Positions 46,200 to 56,962 of a stretch of DNA of 64,000 nucleotides are shown in pieces. Position numbers and translations under genes: made by a program. The notes under the pieces were generated by a model. That model worked only from the letters and a program-made list of their open reading frames with translations. It did no database searches and was not told the DNA's origin. Position 1 is the stretch's first letter; every line of letters begins with the position of its first letter. The stretch covers positions 27,263,279 through 27,327,278 of the forward strand of contig OZ020611.1 in the NCBI GenBank assembly GCA_963971575.1, read 5' to 3'. Origin of the DNA: Liopterus haemorrhoidalis. Lineage: Eukaryota; Arthropoda; Insecta; Coleoptera; Dytiscidae.

Positions 46200-46545
46200 C
46201 GAGTCTATATTGATCCTCATTTGATATGGGACCTTCACGTTAAGTCACCTTACGATCACCAATATGTGACAATTCTTTATTTTTTTGTATTAAGAACATA
46301 TTATTCGTAGACGGCAATCCCCATATTATTACCCCATAAATTAAGTGACTTTTAAACAGTGCACAATATCATCTTTACAATATTAGTTTAAACATCAAGT
46401 TTAATTTTTCGTACACGGTATATTGTTTTAGATAACTTATTCCCAAGTTGTACTGTATGACACATGTACAAATTTAGATTCTGGTCTAAATTTAGACCTA
46501 AAATTTTTATTGATGTTGAACCAAAATCTAATTTATTGTGTCTTT
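46200..46545 (-). pseudogene. LINE RT C-terminal fragment
   Basis: The minus strand reads KLDFGSTSIKILGLNLDQNLNL…LGNKLSKTIYRVRKIK, then after a frameshift LFKSHLIYGVIIWGLPSTNNMFLIQKK. These match the FLGV.LD…KLS..IY.IR and YG..FWG…..IQK blocks at the end of Jockey/CR1-group RT. Frameshifted and truncated. Confidence 0.7.
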
Positions 46546-46548
46546 TGT

Positions 46549-46700
46549 CGGCCTTGGTAGCGTAGAGGTGGCGCTCCTGCTTCACAAGCCAAAGGTCCCG
46601 GGTTCGAATCCCGCTCAGGGTATGGATATTTGTGAGCCACACTGTAATTGGGACATTTAGTCCTGTTCTGTGGTTTAAAAATATAAAAATAAAATAAAGA
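46549..46700 (+). mobile_element. tRNA-derived SINE
   Basis: Box A region GGTAGCGTAGAGGTGG and box B GGGTTCGAATCCC (46600-46612), then GGGTATGGATATTTGTGAGC and an A-rich tail. Same style as the SINE at 51570 but a different head. Confidence 0.75.
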
Positions 46701-47617
46701 GAAAATTAATTTATCTGTTTTTGTAAAGTTTAATAGTAATTTATTACTATTACACCAATTTTTTGACTCTGCAATTAATTTACTGTAATCTAGTTTGTGA
46801 AAAAATAGATATTACTCGTGAAGGTTTTCGTTGGATGATTTTTTACGATTTTAGTAAAGGCCTAACTCAACAACAATGCATAGATTTGCTTCGTTCAACT
46901 TTTGGTAATGAAGCACCATCAGAAAAGACTGTTTACAATTAGTTAGTAGAATTTCGTCGTGGTCGTGCCTCCGTCAGTGATGAATCTCGTGAAGGTTAAC
47001 CAAAATCGGTTGTGATTCCAGAAAACATCGATGCTGTACGCAAAATGATTGAAGAAGATCGGCATGGGACTTACTGTGAGATAGAGGCATCCTTTGGCAT
47101 ATCGCACACTGCAATACATTCTGCATGAACATTTAGCTGTGAAAAAGATCTATTCCTGATGGATTCAGCATAATTTGACCGAAGCTCAAAAAAAGTCTCG
47201 TGTTGATTGGTGTAAGGGAATGTTAAAAAACTTCAACCTAGGCACAGTAAAATCCGTAAACATCGTTACAGGTGACAAAACTTGGATTTATATATAGGGG
47301 AGATGTGGGGACGGTGGCACAATTGGTACAGTGGAACATTTGAAATATCTTTGAAATATAGAATATTTTCATGTCTGTTTGGGTATATATAGGCCCCTCT
47401 GGTACTGAGAAATTATACTATCCACATTTTGAGTCTATAAATTTAAGTCCTGCCATTTATAATGAAAATGTTGATTTGAGATTGACAAACTAAAGTTTAT
47501 CGTAACAAGAAATTTTTTATTTGAACGACACACAACTAAATTAGTAAGAAAATTTGTATTACATGTTGTAAATTGGTCATTTGTCTACAGTGTAAAGCAA
47601 TTACTAATGTTCTAAAC

Positions 47618-48048
47618 CAGGGATGAGCAACCCGCGGTCCGCGGGCCGCATGCGGCCCGGAGTACTTTTTCGTGCGGCCCGTCAAAACTTTTGTCTGTCA
47701 AATTTCAAAAATGGCCATTAAATTACAGAAGATACATATATATTTTAAAGCATAAATAAGAGCAATATAGAGCAATTGGTTGCAAAGAAGCAATGCCAAA
47801 CTTCTCATTAAAATTTGTTTATGATTTTTTCCCCATAATAATTATCTTTGACTGTTTTTTTATACCTAGCATTTCTATTATATGTTTTATTTGTGTATTT
47901 TTTTAAAAATAATTTTGTTATTTTGTTAATAAATAGATAATTTGTGTTTATCATCTTGTGTTCATATTTTAATAAATTTCGTATGCGGCCCGCAGGAAAA
48001 TTTTAAATTTCTAGTTGGCCCGTAGTAAAAAAAGGTTGCTCATCCCTG
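47618..48048. mobile_element. 431-bp hAT MITE
   Basis: Ends CAGGGATGAGCAACC and GGTTGCTCATCCCTG; perfect 8-bp TSD TTCTAAAC (47610-47617, 48049-48056). GC-rich CGCGGTCCGCGGGCCGCATG block near the left end and GCGGCCCGC near the right. Confidence 0.95.
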
Positions 48049-48314
48049 TTCTAAACTATATCATTTATTATATTTGATAAAATGTTCGTGAAAATAGGGT
48101 TAGGCTAACAGTGGCACACGTATTATGTGGATACAGTGGTACAGTGAGTCACTGTACCCACGTACGTGGGTACGAGTTAGAAGAACAATTCCAAACTGCG
48201 CAAAATAAAAAAGATCAGAAAATTAAAAGATATTCTTGTAAGTTCAGACACGTCTGATACTGATGTCAATATTGAGAGAATTCAAACTCAGATGATAATG
48301 TTGACTTATGCCTT

Positions 48315-48557
48315 TTGCAATATGCCTTAATATTTGAAGGACACTGCAAGAATAAAATGAAGAGCCATTCTATAGGGGAAATCATAGAAATAACGACTGA
48401 CGATATTGTTTTAACATATCTCCGACGGCTGACTCTACTCTTTAAATTTATTAAAACAAATAAAAATTACACATTTAAAAAATCAGAGCTGATAAAAGTT
48501 TTACCATCTCCTGCTCCGTCTGATAGCACAAAACATCGTTTAGACGCTTTGATTTGA
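48315..48557 (+). pseudogene. pogo/Jerky-type transposase C-terminal remnant
   Basis: An 80-codon frame with DDIVLTYLRRLTLLFKFIKTNKNYTFKKSELIKVLPSP (given in parts: DDIVLTYLRR, KFIKTNKNYTF, ELIKVLPSPAP). Many insect Jerky/pogo-like proteins end with V.YLRR…FVFP…V…I…LP.P. The core FVFP is degraded to FKFI. The rest of the transposase is missing, consistent with internal deletion. By-eye similarity only. Confidence 0.4.
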
Positions 48558-49212
48558 AATATAATTAACATTAAAATAAAAACTATCAAAACTTACTGCT
48601 TCCAAGGAACTTGCCAAAGTTTATTTTTTTATATTAATAATAATAATAAAATAATAAATTTATTTTATATATTCATTTTTATATTGTTCCAAAAAATTTG
48701 ATTTTTTATTAATTTTGCAGTACCTTCAGATGATTTATTTTGAAAGACATTGAATTGAAGTTTCAATAAAAATTATTAATACATATACAGATTTTTTGGA
48801 TACCTATTATATTGACTGTTCCACTGTATCCCTAATGCTGTTTCACTGTACCCTCACGTATAGGTACAGTGGCACAATTGCAGAGGTCAACAAAAATATT
48901 AATTATAAATGGCACGTGATGAGGACATTAATTTTTAAGAGGTTATTTAAACAACGACATAATAAGTATTAAGTGGCGAAAAAATTTATTTAAAAAATTC
49001 AAAATTGAAGATGTTATGTACAGAAAACCAAAATGTGTGCCACCGTCCCCACATCTCCCCTATATGAACCGGAAACTAAGCAACAATCTACTGTTTGGGT
49101 CATCCAAGATGAACTGAAACCCACAAGAGTTTTTCGTTCACGAAGCTCTTCCAAGAAAATGATCGCTTGTTTTTTCGGTTGTACTGGACATGTCGCAACC
49201 ATTCCTTTAGAG

Positions 49213-49507
49213 CAGGGTCTTCAAACTTTTTCGAGTCGAGGAAGCCTTCACAGACTAACAATATTCCGTGGAACAAAAAAAAAAAAAAATAAATAATAAT
49301 AATAATAATAATATCATAAGGTTAATACCTATGTAGGGTGACCAGATTTCAGTTAGTGATGAGCCAAAAAAAAGGTCTTCACTTCTAAACTTCGCGAGGG
49401 GCAAAAACAAAAGGTAGTATAAGCTGACCCCCAAGTAATTTGTATTAAGTTTAAGAAAAAGCTCGTGGAACCCCAGGGTTCCATAGAACACTGTTTGAAT
49501 ATCGCTG
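49213..49507. mobile_element. 295-bp hAT element in mariner copy B
   Basis: Ends CAGGGTCTTCAAAC and GTTTGAATATCGCTG; perfect 8-bp TSD CTTTAGAG (49205-49212, 49508-49515). Contains a GGTCTTCACTTC piece of the 23.8-kb repeat family. The insertion point corresponds to that of the MITE in copy A. Confidence 0.92.
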
Positions 49508-49742
49508 CTTTAGAGGATCGGTGAACAGTTAATGCTGAATGATATAAAACACTTTGTTTGCCACAAGTCATCGACAAAATCAGGAAAAACAACTAAAAAT
49601 GTCGCAGCATTCTTCATTATGACAATGCAAACTCCAATACAGCACGTCAAAACAATTAATTATTTGAAGGAGAAAAACATCGAATTAATGTCTAATTGTC
49701 CGTTTTCACCTGATTTATTTCCTAACGACTTTTTTTGTTTCC

Positions 49743-49999
49743 TTTGGGAGATAGGGTGGAGGGCAAAAGTTTTTTGACACATTTTGGAATTCATCTAACA
49801 AAAAAAAAATATTTTTCAAAAATAAAATATTGCTTGTACATACACGCATTAGGAGGTTTCATTTGATACACCACTCAAAATTTAAAAAAAATTATTATTT
49901 TTCCATTAAATACATATTTGTTTATATTTATCCCGCGTTGTATTTTTTTATCTTTCTATAGTTTTTCTATATGTGGCATAAAAAGTATGCCAAATTTCC
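49743..49999 (-). mobile_element. family F fragment, minus strand
   Basis: TTTGGGAGATAGGGTGGAGG to AAGTATGCCAAATTT, the reverse of the copy 2 region at 19375-19638. Joined to mariner at its left edge as in copy A. Confidence 0.7.
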
Positions 50000-50275
50000 C
50001 ACACAGAACGTCAAACAATTGATTATTTGAAGAAGAAAAACATCGAATTAATATCTCATTGCCCGTATTCACCTGATTTATCCCCTAACGACTTTTTTTT
50101 TGCTCCCCAATGTCAAACGAAAAATGCATGGACAGCAATTTTCATCATCTGTTGAAGCCTTTGAAAACCATGTTTTTGAGATACTAACTTCAAAGTGGAA
50201 AAATAAATATTGGTTTGAACGCATGCAAAAGTATATAAATCTTAAAAGCGAATATTTTGAAAAGCAATAAAACAG
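50000..50275 (+). pseudogene. mariner C-terminal fragment
   Basis: Repeats the ACGTCAAACAATTGATTATT…CCTAACGACTTTTTTT part of copy B, then continues through QRKMHGQQFSSSVEAFENHVFEILTSKW…WFERMQKYINLKSEYFEKQ-like sequence (frames vary) to the stop near 50270. This is the proper C-terminus that copies A and B lack. Confidence 0.7.
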
Positions 50276-50511
50276 TTTGTTCCAAAAAAAAATTTTTTTT
50301 CTTAGGTTTTGTAAATACTTTAAAGGTAGCCTCGCATACGCAAAAGAGTAGTTTAGAATAAAGAAACGATTATTTTGTTTTCTACTTGAAACTTTATAGT
50401 TTCTTTCTTTGTATCTCACTTATCGTTTACGATACAGCAAAAATATACGAAGCACAAAACGTACGAAGTACGGGTGCTCTATTGTCTATTTCAAATTAGA
50501 AAAAAGTAGAT

Positions 50512-51275
50512 AGCGCTGCGAACCGAGTAAGATTTACACTGGACAAATACAGTACAGCGGGAAATTTAAAATAAGTTATAACTAGGGCATGGGCGTAGTA
50601 ACTGAGTTAGCAAGTGATTTTTTTTTAATATAAAGAAGGTTAATAAGATATTGAAATAAACTAGGCAGATAATGCACTTACGTTATTTATACGACATAAA
50701 TTCAGTTTAATGGCAAATTTGAAAAAATTAATTTTAAAAAATTATCTACTATATACAATAAATGGAGAGATTTGGCTAAAAGAGTTTAAATAAAGTAATA
50801 AAACAAACAATATATCTTCAGAGCTAAAGTTTCTTATTTAAATATTTATTGTAAATAAAAATTAAAAATATATGTATATATGAAGGTCTAAAAATTACCA
50901 ATAACTTCTTCTTTGGGCACTACCAAGTTATAACTAGGGCATGGGCGTAGTAAGTGAGTTAGCAAGTGATTTTTTTTTAATATAAAGAAGGTTAATAAGA
51001 TATTGAAATAAACAAGGCAGATAATACACTTACGTTATTTATACGACATAAATACAGTTTAATGGGTAATTTGAAAAAGTTAATTTTTAAAAATTATCTA
51101 CTATATATAAATAGAGGCATTAGGCTAAAAGAGTTTAAATAAAGCAATAAAACAAACAATATATCTTCTAGAGCTAAAGTTTCTTATTTAAATATTTATT
51201 GTAAATAAAAAAATATGTATATATGAAGGTCTAAAAATTATACCAATAATTTCTTCGTTGGGCACTATCAGCTGG
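50512..51275 (+). repeat. 352-bp tandem duplication
   Basis: TTATAACTAGGGCATGGGCG at 50576 recurs at 50928 and the two units (about 50576-50927, 50928-51275) match closely to their ends (ATGAAGGTCTAAAAATTA). The preceding 60 bp are shared with 19151-19260. No coding content. Confidence 0.88.
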
Positions 51276-51569
51276 GCTGTCTTTTGGCCTCACATTAGTC
51301 CTCTATCTTGGTCTGTTAATTGTCAAGTGTAAAAAAATATTTATATATCAGATAACCTAAAAAATATATAACTGCGTAAAAACCAATTACATGGAGATTT
51401 TTCTCCATAAAATCTACGCCAAGAATATAAATAAAAGTCTAAATTTGTAAATAATAACAAAATATGCGAAAAAAATAAAATAATATAAATAATATATATT
51501 TCCAATGCACGACACTGAACATCTGTCAACTTGGACTAAAAACAATATTTTAACAGTATAATAGGGATG

Positions 51570-51901
51570 CGCCGACCTCAGTAGTGCAGTGGTAGCATCC
51601 CTGCTTCTTGTGCTGAAGGTCCCGGGTTCGAATTCCGGCTAGCGTATGGATATTTGTATTTGTCCTTTTCACCTCATCCTCATTTAAAATAATAAAAAAT
51701 AAATAAAAATTAAAAAAAAGCATCATTTCATAAATATATCACCGCTACCAACCCGGACTAGGTCACCGTGAGAGTTGTAGACCTGAAACTTCACTCTTCG
51801 GAGTGAAAGGCTCGTGCCCAACATAAAAGTAGCAGTACGGTAGTGAAAACTACGGCTCGGTGAGACTATTGTGGGACGTTTATGGGCTGAAGATGATGAT
51901 G
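51570..51901 (+). mobile_element. complete tRNA-derived SINE with 12-bp TSD
   Basis: Head with box A (CAGTAGTGCAGTGGTAGC) and box B (GGGTTCGAATTCC), GCGTATGGATATTTGTATTTG, a GC-richer body (GTGAGAGTTGTAGACCTGAA, CTTCGGAGTGAAAGG), and a (GAT)n tail. Exact TSD ATAATAGGGATG at 51558-51569 and 51902-51913. Confidence 0.9.
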
Positions 51902-52023
51902 ATAATAGGGATGACGTTCTAAACCAATCCGAAGCAAGGACAAGCAGCTCCTATTTTCTTATACACATTTTTCTAAGGTGACATAGAGCATAGCTAGTGT
52001 TTAATGAAAATATTAAATTAATA

Positions 52024-52345
52024 TAAATCTCGAGTAAGTATGACGCCAAGCGTTGGTTAATTTGTTTGTTTGCACATGCTGTTTACAATGTATTTCATTT
52101 ATGAACCTATTACCGATATTCGAGTTTCACCAAGCAAAATGATCAATAACTCAATATATTTTGAATATACGATTTATGTCCTGATGAATACTGTAACTTT
52201 TTGATTACACAATTTTCTCGTATGGTACCTAAGTATGTATACGAAAATAAAATAACCTAAGCTGCAATATTATGAAATTAGGTGTATAAATCTCCGGTGA
52301 GTATATGACGCCAAGCGCCGGTTAATCTGTCAGTGTGCACATGGA
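52024..52345 (+). repeat. two direct repeats, ~255 bp apart
   Basis: ATAAATCTCGAGTAAGTATGA…CCAAGCGTTGGTTAAT (52024-52085) and ATAAATCTCCGGTGAGTATATG…CCAAGCGCCGGTTAAT (52284-52345) are variants of the same block followed by GTGCACATG-type sequence. Unknown role. Confidence 0.55.
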
Positions 52346-52744
52346 GTCGCGACGACGTACTAGCGTCCATATGCCGCAGTCAAACGACGTCTCTCGTTGC
52401 TAATACTTGTGCTGAAGCCGCTCGCTTAACCACGTGTATAAACTCGCAAACAGTGTAGTGGTTACAAAATTTATTTAGTGCATTAGTGAATTTGGTTTAA
52501 ATCCCAACAGGATTATTTTATGGTTATTGTAGGATGAAGGTAACTAAATTTATGAATTATATTTTTTGAATAGACAATAGAAAATTGATAAATACAAATT
52601 TTTAGATAGTTTGAGGTTTCTATTTGAATATTTAGCTCTTCGCGAACCAGTCAACGAAATTTTTGAGCGCGACCTTTTTAACTAGCTCGAACGTAGCTGG
52701 AATTACGAGGGAAATTCAAAATTGACTTGCACTTTATTTTTTTC

Positions 52745-52966
52745 TGAACATAATTAATAATAATAATTTATTTATACGGTAATAGATTTTAACATATAAA
52801 TACAAAAGTACATTGTATATATACAAATGTACAAAGAAACATTTTTACAAAAGTAAAAAAACATGAACCACAAAATTTGACAATTAAATTTTATAAACAT
52901 AATCAAAGAACTATTGCAAAATAGGCGCGCGCCCAATATTTTGATGAGGGGGATCAGAAACATTCT
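52745..52966 (-). mobile_element. LINE 3' tail-like fragment
   Basis: AATAATAATAATTTATTTATACGG at the left is the reverse of a LINE 3' end with ATT-repeat tail, like 3953. No RT sequence remains. Confidence 0.4.
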
Positions 52967-54106
52967 TACGAGGGCTATCTTTTAAGTTTATGCAAAAACT
53001 AAGAAGGAAAAAAATTTTTTTGGAACAACTGTTTTGTTGATGTTCAAAATATTCGCCTTTGAGATTTGTACACTTTTGCCTGCGTTCAAACCAATTCTCG
53101 AAACATTTTTTCCATTCTGAAGTTGGTATCTCAAAAACATAGTTTCAAAAACAAGATTTCAACAGTTCTTGAGGTGTGAAAATCGCTGTCCACTCACTTT
53201 TTGTTTGACATTAGGGAACAAAAATAAGTTGTTAGGGGATAAATCAGGTGAATACGGGCAATGAGTCTTTAATTCGATGTTTTTCTCCTTCAAATAATCA
53301 ATTGTTCTCCGATCCTCCAAAGGAATGGTTGTGACATGTCCAGTACAACCGAAAAAACAAGCGATCAGTTTCTTGGAAATGCTTCGTGAACGAACAACTT
53401 TTGTGGGTTCCGGTTCATCTTAGTAGACCCAAACAGTGGATAGTTGCGTAGGTCCGGTATATGGATAAATCCAAGTTTCGTCACCTCTAACGATGTTGTA
53501 TACGGATTTTGCAGTACCTAGGTTGATTTTTTTAACATTTGCTTGCACCAATCAACACGAGCCTTTTTTTGAGCTTCGGTCAAATTATGCGGAATCCATC
53601 TTTTTCGGGAACAGATCTATTTCACAGCTAAATGTTCATGCAAAATCTAATGTATTGCAGGCTGCGATATGCCAAAGGATGCCTCTATCTCACGGTAAGT
53701 CACATGCCGATCTACTTCAATCATTTTGCGCACAGTATCGATATTTTTTTGAATCACAACAGATTTTGGTTGATCTTCACGAGATTCACCACTGACGGAT
53801 GCACGATCACGACCAAATTCTGCAAACCAAAAACCAATTGTAAACAGTATTTTCTGATGACGCTTCATTAACAAAAGTTGAACGAAGCGAATCTAGGCAT
53901 TGTTGGTGAGTTAGGCCTTTACTAAAATCATCCAACGAAATCCTTCACGAGTAATATTAATTTATTACAAACTTGTGTTCTTTTAAACGCTCACTGTCCT
54001 CTACTCGGTCAATTTATAAGCTGACACTGATTTCACAATAACAAATGTCAAATTTTACGAATATAGTAATGACACATTTCAATATTGCCATCTAGTGGTC
54101 GTTCAT
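52967..54106 (-). pseudogene. mariner transposase copy C, nearly full length
   Basis: Minus-strand mariner with its 3' inverted terminus at 52967 (TACGAGGGCTATCTTTTAAG on plus), matching the 5' terminus of copy A. A piece in frame at 53874-53647 reads AEFGRDRASVSGESREDQPKSVVIQKNIDTVRKMIEVDRHVTYREIEASFGIS, in two halves the linker and second helix-turn-helix. The catalytic Asp regions are recognisable but the frame is broken by indels and a duplicated ACCAAAAACCAAT stretch. No element interrupts it. The 5' terminus is replaced at about 54106 by the following repeat. Confidence 0.78.
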
Positions 54107-55012
54107 GAACGAACCGGCTCACTGAGCCGGCTCAGTACACTGACCGAAGTGACACGGTTCACCAAATTGAAATGAGCCGGCTTACGGCTCATTGTATAGT
54201 TTCAAGTTTCAAGAATACGATAGGTCGGGCGATTGTGAACTGTGACCGGAGTGATCCGGATCTGGGTCGATGTCATGTTGAACTTCGCGAGAACTTGGCT
54301 TGTAATGTATTATCATAAAGTGTATTTTGTCATCAATTTGTAGGGCAGTTTATTTGAAACTAATCGGCTTAGTCTGTATTTTCTTACAACCATACTATAT
54401 AAAAATATTAAAAATATTGCCCAAATCCCAGAGGTCCGATTTATAAGGGCAATAAACATCGCCATAAACTTAACACATCTGGTTTAAAATACAGTAGCTA
54501 CATAAAGTGAATTGTTTGTTTCAAAAATGTTAGATAAGAGTCGGGGCTAAACGACGTTCTACCTACGACCGAACGACCGGCAACTGACTGACCTGTGTCT
54601 CGGGATCATGTTTAAAAGAACCGGCTCTAAGCAAGAGTCGGTTCTAAGCGACGTTCTACCTACGACCGAACGACCGACCGACCTGTGTCTCGGGATCATG
54701 TTTACAGTTCATATATTGCAAGAACCGGCTCTAAGCAAGAGCCGACTGTAAACGACGTTCTACCTACGACCGAACGACCGACCGACCTGTGTCTCGGGAT
54801 CATATTTACAGTTCATATATTGCAAGAACCGGCTCTAAGCAAGAACCGGCTCTAAGCGACTTTCTACCTACGAACTAACGACCGTCCTGTGTTTTGGAAA
54901 CATGTTTACTTAACCGGATCACTGAGCCGGATCAATGAACCGGCTCAACAAACTGAACAACCTCCACTGATCCGGTTCCGCAAACTGAGCCGAAATTCCC
55001 ATCTCTAGTCTG
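54107..55012. repeat. AACCGGCTC-rich repeat element with ~100-bp tandem units
   Basis: GAACCGGCTCACTGAGCCGG words at both ends. A unit GACGTTCTACCTACGACCGA…CCTGTGTCTCGGGATCATGTTT recurs at 54553, 54650, 54754 and 54858 (spacing 97, 104, 104). The right end GAAATTCCCATCTCTAG reads on minus as CTAGAGATGGGAATTTCGG, a hAT-like end. The left end is not matching. Confidence 0.7.
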
Positions 55013-55179
55013 CAGTAAAGTAGTTCTATATTCATTATAGTGGGCATTTTAGCTAATGTCATAAATAATTTAAACTTGACTGTATCAATATATATTGGAT
55101 CCTACAATTCCATATATAAATATCAATACTATATAAATATTGTCAGTTTTATTACGGATGGAGTCCAACAATATTTTAA

Positions 55180-55605
55180 ATTCGATTGTATATAATTATT
55201 TAATTTCTTTTCAATGAAGGTGTAAAATCGATTAAGATTCATCAGAGATTTCAAAAACAGTTTGAAGAAGAGCGTTTATCACTCAGAAACAATCTTTGAT
55301 TGGTACAAATCCTACCAGGATGGATGCAGTCGCGTGTCTTACTTGCCGTATGCTGCCCGTCCAGCATTTGCCGTGAAACCTGGGAACCTTTGAAAAGTTG
55401 ATCAGCTCATCCGGAGCAATAAGTGAATATTTGTGAAGTGGCTGGGATTTTAAGCATTATTAATGTTAATTCTTGACAGGCAAGCGATTTGACTCTAATG
55501 AAGAAGTGATGGATGTAGTATCGTCAACCAAAACGGGAATATGGAAGCTACTTGAACGATGGGACAACTGTATTTTAAAAGGGAGTTGTTACTCAGAAAA
55601 TGTAT
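55180..55605 (+). pseudogene. mariner (irritans-type) with central deletion
   Basis: N-terminal piece: ETIFDWYKSYQDGCSRVSYLP and AARPAFAVKPGN, matching …WHKRF.DGRE.VEDLPR.GRPSTS… of mariners. Then 55473-55605: TGKRFDSNEEVMDVV and LLERWDNCILKGSCYSE, matching the C-terminal RFDS.EEV… and L.ERW.KC…GDYFE. The catalytic centre between them is gone. Confidence 0.6.
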
Positions 55606-55899
55606 ATATAATATTAATTCATAATTTGTATCGACCAGAAAAAAATAAAATGCAAGGTCAAATCTGATCCGTCCTCGTATCTTCTTAAATACTGTATTTT
55701 TAACAACAGCTCTATAATCCATTCACGATGTCTCCGCATCTGAGTAGACCATGCTATTCATTTATTTTTTTGACCCCTATGCAACTACCCCAGCAATGCC
55801 GAAATCTGTTGTTCTCAATACCGGTAACATTGTAACAAAGTTTTTAAACAATTGAAAGTAACAAAATAAATCATACAATTTACCTTTTGATCTCTAGAA

Positions 55900-56217
55900 C
55901 AGTGTTTCTCAACAGGTGGTCTGCGGACCACCGGTGGTCCGTAGAAAAATTTTAGTGGTCCGCGAAAATTTTAGTACGTATTTTTTGCAGTTTTTTTTTG
56001 TTATTTTTATGCACATTTTTTATATAAATAATTTATATTTTGTTTATTTTCTGTAAACTTTCTGTGGTTTTCTAGAAATAAAATAAATGTATTTACTTAG
56101 CACATTAAATATATTTGTTTTCTTGCAAAAAATGCATCAAAAATAATTATTAGTGGTCCGCGTTAGAAAATTATATATTTTACTGGTCTGCGGTGCGTTT
56201 TTGGTTGAGAAACACTG
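55900..56217. mobile_element. 318-bp hAT MITE
   Basis: Ends CAGTGTTTCTCAAC and GTTGAGAAACACTG; 8-bp TSD CTCTAGAA/CTGTAGAA (7 of 8 match). Subterminal GGTCCGCG and GGACCACCGGTGGTCCG blocks. Confidence 0.9.
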
Positions 56218-56296
56218 CTGTAGAATACATTTTATGTGCTCAAGTACAGTATTTACCGACCTGAGCCTTTGCATTGCACGCTGGGTGTACATTGTA

Positions 56297-56490
56297 CGAA
56301 AATAATAATAATAATAATGTCTTATTTTGCCTTAAAAATTCCGTACATGTATTAAAGTCAAAGTTTTACAGAGAAGGTACATTTTAATTATAAGTACAAA
56401 TAAAATAATGATTAATTACCAATTATAAAATTTAATAACAATTATAACAAAATTTGGATAAAATATAAATTAAGCTATGGAATTAGACAA
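56297..56490 (-). mobile_element. LINE 3' end fragment
   Basis: ATAATAATAATAATAATGTC at the left edge is a LINE ATT-tail read on minus, followed by AT-rich 3' untranslated sequence continuing beyond the SINE at 56765. No RT visible. Confidence 0.5.
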
Positions 56491-56505
56491 AAGGCTTATG
56501 TTTTT

Positions 56506-56749
56506 TTTTTTTTAATTATTTATTTATTTTACATCGGCCTATTTCTGCAACGAGGCTAATCGCCGATGCCAGGGGGCGAGCTCCTACACCTGGATGAGGG
56601 GTGAATGATTGTGAAAATGAGATTAATGTAAACATATTATTCTCGCCAAAATAATATCACCAACGAAGGAGTCTCGAACCACCGACCGTCCAGTTCAGAC
56701 TAGCAGTCTAAAACCGGCCGACTTAATGCGCTCGGCCACTCCGTTGGCT
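56506..56749 (-). mobile_element. tRNA-derived SINE (Ser-like head) with 15-bp TSD
   Basis: On minus: CCAACGGAGTGGCCGAGCGC (box A), a Ser-like arm TTAGACTGCTAGTCTG, GTCGGTGGTTCGAGACTCC (box B), body and poly-A tail (T run at 56501-56514 on plus). TSD AAGGCTTATGTTTTT at 56491-56505 and 56750-56764. It is inserted in the LINE 3' fragment. Confidence 0.9.
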
Positions 56750-56843
56750 AAGGCTTATGTTTTTGCAAGAAGTATTAGATAAATATTTGGAAAGCTGCAT
56801 TGAAAGAAATCTTCAACCGAATGTAAGGTATTTTTCAGCAAAA

Positions 56844-56880
<37 letters not shown>

Positions 56881-56962
56881 CTTAAATGATGTGATATTGC
56901 TTAATGGTTTTGAAGCAATAGGTAACAGATTATAAAATTTACAGGCATTGTAACTAAAGCTT

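Larger units (their letters stand above)
47297..49060 (+). mobile_element. pogo-like element (1764 bp) in mariner copy B
   Basis: Inverted termini GGGGAGATGTGGGGACGGTG (47297) and its complement at 49060, flanked by TATA on both sides. Subterminal GTGGCACA and CAGTGG words recur. It contains a 431-bp hAT MITE and a frame resembling the end of a pogo/Jerky-type transposase. TA-rich target and content suggest a Tc1/mariner/pogo-superfamily element, internally deleted. Confidence 0.8.
46804..49742 (+). pseudogene. mariner transposase copy B, interrupted
   Basis: Plus-strand mariner in three exons of sequence: 46804-47296, 49061-49212 and 49508-49742. Readable are DITREGFRW…GLTQQQCIDLLRSTFGNEAPSEKT, the second helix-turn-helix ENIDAVRKMIEEDRH, first catalytic Asp in VTGDKTWIY, YEPETKQQSTVWV, second Asp in HYDNAN, and third Asp in SPDLFPNDFF, i.e. 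DD34D. Stops and frameshifts throughout. A pogo-like element splits it at WIY and a hAT element at PLEQ. The end joins family F sequence as in copy A. A further C-terminal mariner piece is at 50000-50275. Confidence 0.8.

Noticed and set aside
46549..46625. Functional tRNA gene
   Set aside because: The same kind of SINE head with TATGGATATTTG continuation; the acceptor stem does not pair convincingly.
48315..48557. Intact host gene
   Set aside because: Short, lies inside a TA-flanked element, and resembles only the end of a pogo/Jerky-type transposase.
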